Assembly (NCBI GenBank): GCA_947500435.1 | Contig: CANMRV010000001.1 | Location: 124,001-188,000, forward strand | DNA: 64,000 bases | Direction of reading: 5' to 3' | From: an uncultured Flavobacteriaceae bacterium | GTDB lineage: Bacteria > Bacteroidota > Bacteroidia > Flavobacteriales > Flavobacteriaceae | The notes under the pieces: generated by a model | What the model saw: only the letters and a program-made list of their open reading frames with translations | Told to the model about the DNA's origin: nothing | The model's database searches: none | Translations under genes and position numbers: made by a program | Shown here: one piece after another, positions 62,235 through 64,000 of the stretch | How the letters are laid out: every line of letters begins with the position of its first letter | How positions within the stretch are numbered: the stretch's first letter is position 1

Positions 62235-63209
62235 ATGATTTTCTCATTCTTTAAGAAGAAAAAGGGGAAGAACATTTTTACAATAGGTTTCTATAATCTA
62301 GAAAATCTGTTCGACACCAATGATGATCCGAATACCTTGGATGACGACTTCACACCTACCGGTTTCAAAAAATGGTCGATGAAACGATATAAGCGCAAAC
62401 TGTATAAATTGGCGAAGACTATTTCAGAGATTGGGGATTCGTCTACTAAAAACCCTCCGGTACTGCTTGGTATCGCCGAGGTGGAGAATGAAAAGGTCAT
62501 ACAAGATTTAATCGGTGCCGAGCCGTTAAGGGATATTGACTATGGTTATGTTCATTACGATTCTCCTGATGAGAGAGGAATCGATACCGCGCTCATTTAT
62601 CAAAAATCAAATTTCGAAGTACTGTATTCAGAGCCCATCACTCTAATGATTTTCGAAAAGGACGGAAGAAGAGATACCACTCGAGATATTTTATATGTAA
62701 AAGGGAAATTGAATAAGGAGGAAGTTCATGTTTTTGTTAATCATTGGCCCTCTCGTAGAGATGGTCAGGACGAAACCAGTTCTAAAAGGGTTAAGGCGGC
62801 TGAAACCATAAAGGAGTATATGGCCAAGATAGATGCTACAGTTGAAAGTCCCAATTATATAGTAATGGGAGATTTTAATGATGGACCTGATTCGGAAAGT
62901 ATAAAATCGTTGATGGATTGTGACCATTTGTACAATCCTATGGAAAAGCTACTAAGTCCGGAACGCGGTAGTGCGAATTACAGACAAACTTGGATGCTTT
63001 TCGACCAAATCATGGTTTCACATAATTTATTGAATTACGAAAAAGGCACACACAGTTTTGCACATGCGAATATTTTTGATGAAGCTTTTTTAATGGAGTT
63101 TAAAGGGAAGTTCAAGGGAACACCCTATAGAACCTACGCTGGACGAAAATACATTGGGGGCTATAGCGATCACTTTCCGGTATATATTCAGCTAAAATAT
63201 AACGGGTAG
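62235..63209 (+). CDS. Endonuclease/exonuclease/phosphatase-fold protein
   Basis: 324 residues. The EEP fold is visible from GFYNLENLFDTNDDP (metal site), IAEVENEKVI (Glu), NHWPSRRDG, VMGDFNDGPDSES (Asp) and GYSDHFPVYIQL (catalytic Asp-His). There is no signal peptide. Such proteins cleave phosphodiesters of DNA, RNA or lipids; the substrate cannot be told. Confidence 0.9.
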   Translation: MIFSFFKKKKGKNIFTIGFYNLENLFDTNDDPNTLDDDFTPTGFKKWSMKRYKRKLYKLAKTISEIGDSSTKNPPVLLGIAEVENEKVIQDLIGAEPLRDIDYGYVHYDSPDERGIDTALIYQKSNFEVLYSEPITLMIFEKDGRRDTTRDILYVKGKLNKEEVHVFVNHWPSRRDGQDETSSKRVKAAETIKEYMAKIDATVESPNYIVMGDFNDGPDSESIKSLMDCDHLYNPMEKLLSPERGSANYRQTWMLFDQIMVSHNLLNYEKGTHSFAHANIFDEAFLMEFKGKFKGTPYRTYAGRKYIGGYSDHFPVYIQLKYNG

Positions 63210-63227
63210 TATTTTTTATATAAGCTT

Positions 63228-63689
63228 CTAGTTTACTGAGACTAGCGTGACTTCGAAGATAAGAACTGAACCTCCAGGAATTCCTCGATCATTAAAACTG
63301 CCATAGCCTAAATGAGAGGGAACCAAAAGGATACCGCTACCTCCTTCTTTGAAATAGGTAATTCCTTCGGTCCAACCTTTAATGACTTGTTGTAAGTTAA
63401 ACGAGATGCCTTCCGAATCACTTTCATCAAATACCGATTTATTCAAGTAGTAGCCTTTATAAGCTACGGTTACGTCTGAGTTGGCATTGGGTTGTTGACC
63501 AGTGCCTGGCTCTTCAATCACATAATGTAATCCTGAATCGCTTTTCTGAGCGGTTAAATTGTTATCAGCGATGTATTTTATGATTTCTTCGTCGTTTTGT
63601 GCTGTAAAATCGATTTGTTCTACTTTCTTATCGTCATTACAAGAAATTATAAGCAATAGTAGAGCGGCGAATAGGGAGTACTTTGTCAT
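63228..63689 (-). CDS. FKBP-type peptidyl-prolyl isomerase lipoprotein, GldI-like
   Basis: 153 residues. The lipobox is LIISC, then a short spacer and an FKBP domain (SDSGLHYVIEEPGTG, VTVAYKGYYL, VIKGWTEGITYFKEGGSG, VPSHLGYGSFNDRGIPGGSVLIFEVTLVSVN). Proteins of this type help fold exported proteins, and GldI of Flavobacterium is one. The family resemblance is clear, but the gliding role here is inferred. Confidence 0.88.
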   Translation of the reverse strand: MTKYSLFAALLLLIISCNDDKKVEQIDFTAQNDEEIIKYIADNNLTAQKSDSGLHYVIEEPGTGQQPNANSDVTVAYKGYYLNKSVFDESDSEGISFNLQQVIKGWTEGITYFKEGGSGILLVPSHLGYGSFNDRGIPGGSVLIFEVTLVSVN

Positions 63690-63749
63690 AACAAAATTTT
63701 AAAATGACAAATATAGCAAAGAAGTACGCTTTACTCGGATTCATGGATG

Positions 63750-64000
63750 TTAAACCTTCTTTAATTCAGTATCCACTAATAGGTCGTCTCCCCTAAGCCT
63801 AAGAAACACCTGCGCCGTGGTTACCACATCTAGTTCGCAGTAGGTAATAATCCTAGCGAGATTCTTTTCTTCATAATACACTTCCCTTACCATACTGCCA
63901 TCGATATCTTCTTTAGGAGAAGGTATGCCTAAAATATTCGCCAGTAATTTGAGGGAAGTAAAGTGCTTGTAATCACCGAATTTCCAAAGCTCCATGGTAT
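63750..64000 (-). CDS. 3'-5' exonuclease (PolB exonuclease-2 type), 5' part outside the window
   Basis: Only the last 80 or so codons are in the window; the gene reads toward lower coordinates and its start lies beyond 64000. The visible segment (MELWKFGDYKHFTSLKLLA, LGIPSPKEDIDGSMV, IITYCELDVVTTAQVFLRLR) matches the C-terminal part of DEDD-type exonucleases (DNA_pol_B_exo2). Asp in YCELDVV is the last metal ligand. They trim DNA or RNA ends. Confidence 0.85.
   Translation of the reverse strand, partial: TMELWKFGDYKHFTSLKLLANILGIPSPKEDIDGSMVREVYYEEKNLARIITYCELDVVTTAQVFLRLRGDDLLVDTELKKV

Overview
The window comes from a marine-type member of the Flavobacteriaceae (Bacteroidota). The evidence is a low-GC genome with gliding and type IX secretion genes (GldH, a GldI-like isomerase, and an S8 protease with a Por-type C-terminal tail), promoters of the Bacteroidota TAnnTTTG type, a single-membrane-subunit sdhCAB operon, membrane-anchored AraC regulators, and a SUF operon that ends in sufE, a DUF59 gene, DUF2480 and DUF3078. 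I would not name a genus from this alone. I see no tRNA, rRNA, CRISPR array, intact insertion sequence or prophage.

Layout. 1-7.0 kb: tRNA hydroxylation protein TrhO (cut by the window edge), ricT-gldH-pbp1A, and a 3-oxoacid CoA-transferase operon with a small membrane protein between its two subunits. 7.0-16.7 kb: a regulated small transcript, a GNAT acetyltransferase, a membrane AraC regulator, a serine hydrolase, a YbdL-type aminotransferase, an orphan Vsr-like nuclease, sdhCAB and a collagen-like lipoprotein. 17-21 kb: an AraC-GAF regulator, then a RimK ligase coupled to an aspartoacylase-like enzyme. 21-34 kb: ThuA, a GyrI-like protein, two large BNR/VPS10-type beta-propeller proteins, a cyclophilin, aminopeptidase P and BrnQ. 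34-41 kb: an alpha/beta hydrolase, a DUF2306-like membrane protein, another AraC regulator, ThiL and two surface beta-propeller or repeat proteins. 41.5-52.5 kb: a long SUF iron-sulfur cluster region (sufA-like, B, C, D, S, E, T) interleaved with a metallo-beta-lactamase lipoprotein, a beta-barrel protein, an M43 metalloprotease and a lipoprotein. 53-60 kb: a histidine kinase and OmpR-type regulator, a serine hydrolase, two small secreted proteins and a subtilase. 61-64 kb: HflX, an endonuclease/exonuclease/phosphatase protein, a GldI-like FKBP and the 3' end of a 3'-5' exonuclease gene.

The most unusual content is not protein coding. Four intergenic sites (about 7.03-7.36, 52.51-52.79, 52.83-53.11 and 60.56-60.83 kb) share one promoter architecture with nearly invariant spacing. 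A box TGCAkTTnATCGA is followed after 21-23 nt by two 9-bp direct repeats (TTCACAACA type) exactly 12 bp apart. Exactly 28 nt further on comes a TAnnTTTG-like -7 box. Each promoter fires into a short transcript of about 165-225 nt that ends in a strong intrinsic terminator. The predicted RNAs share a 5' stem, CCCAA motifs in loops, and CCUACU(U) upstream of the terminator (three copies) or of a 34-codon ORF (one copy). I read this as a family of co-regulated small RNAs. The 9-12-9 spacing resembles binding sites of LytTR response regulators. The SUF operon also has a clear promoter with a palindromic operator just downstream of the predicted start.
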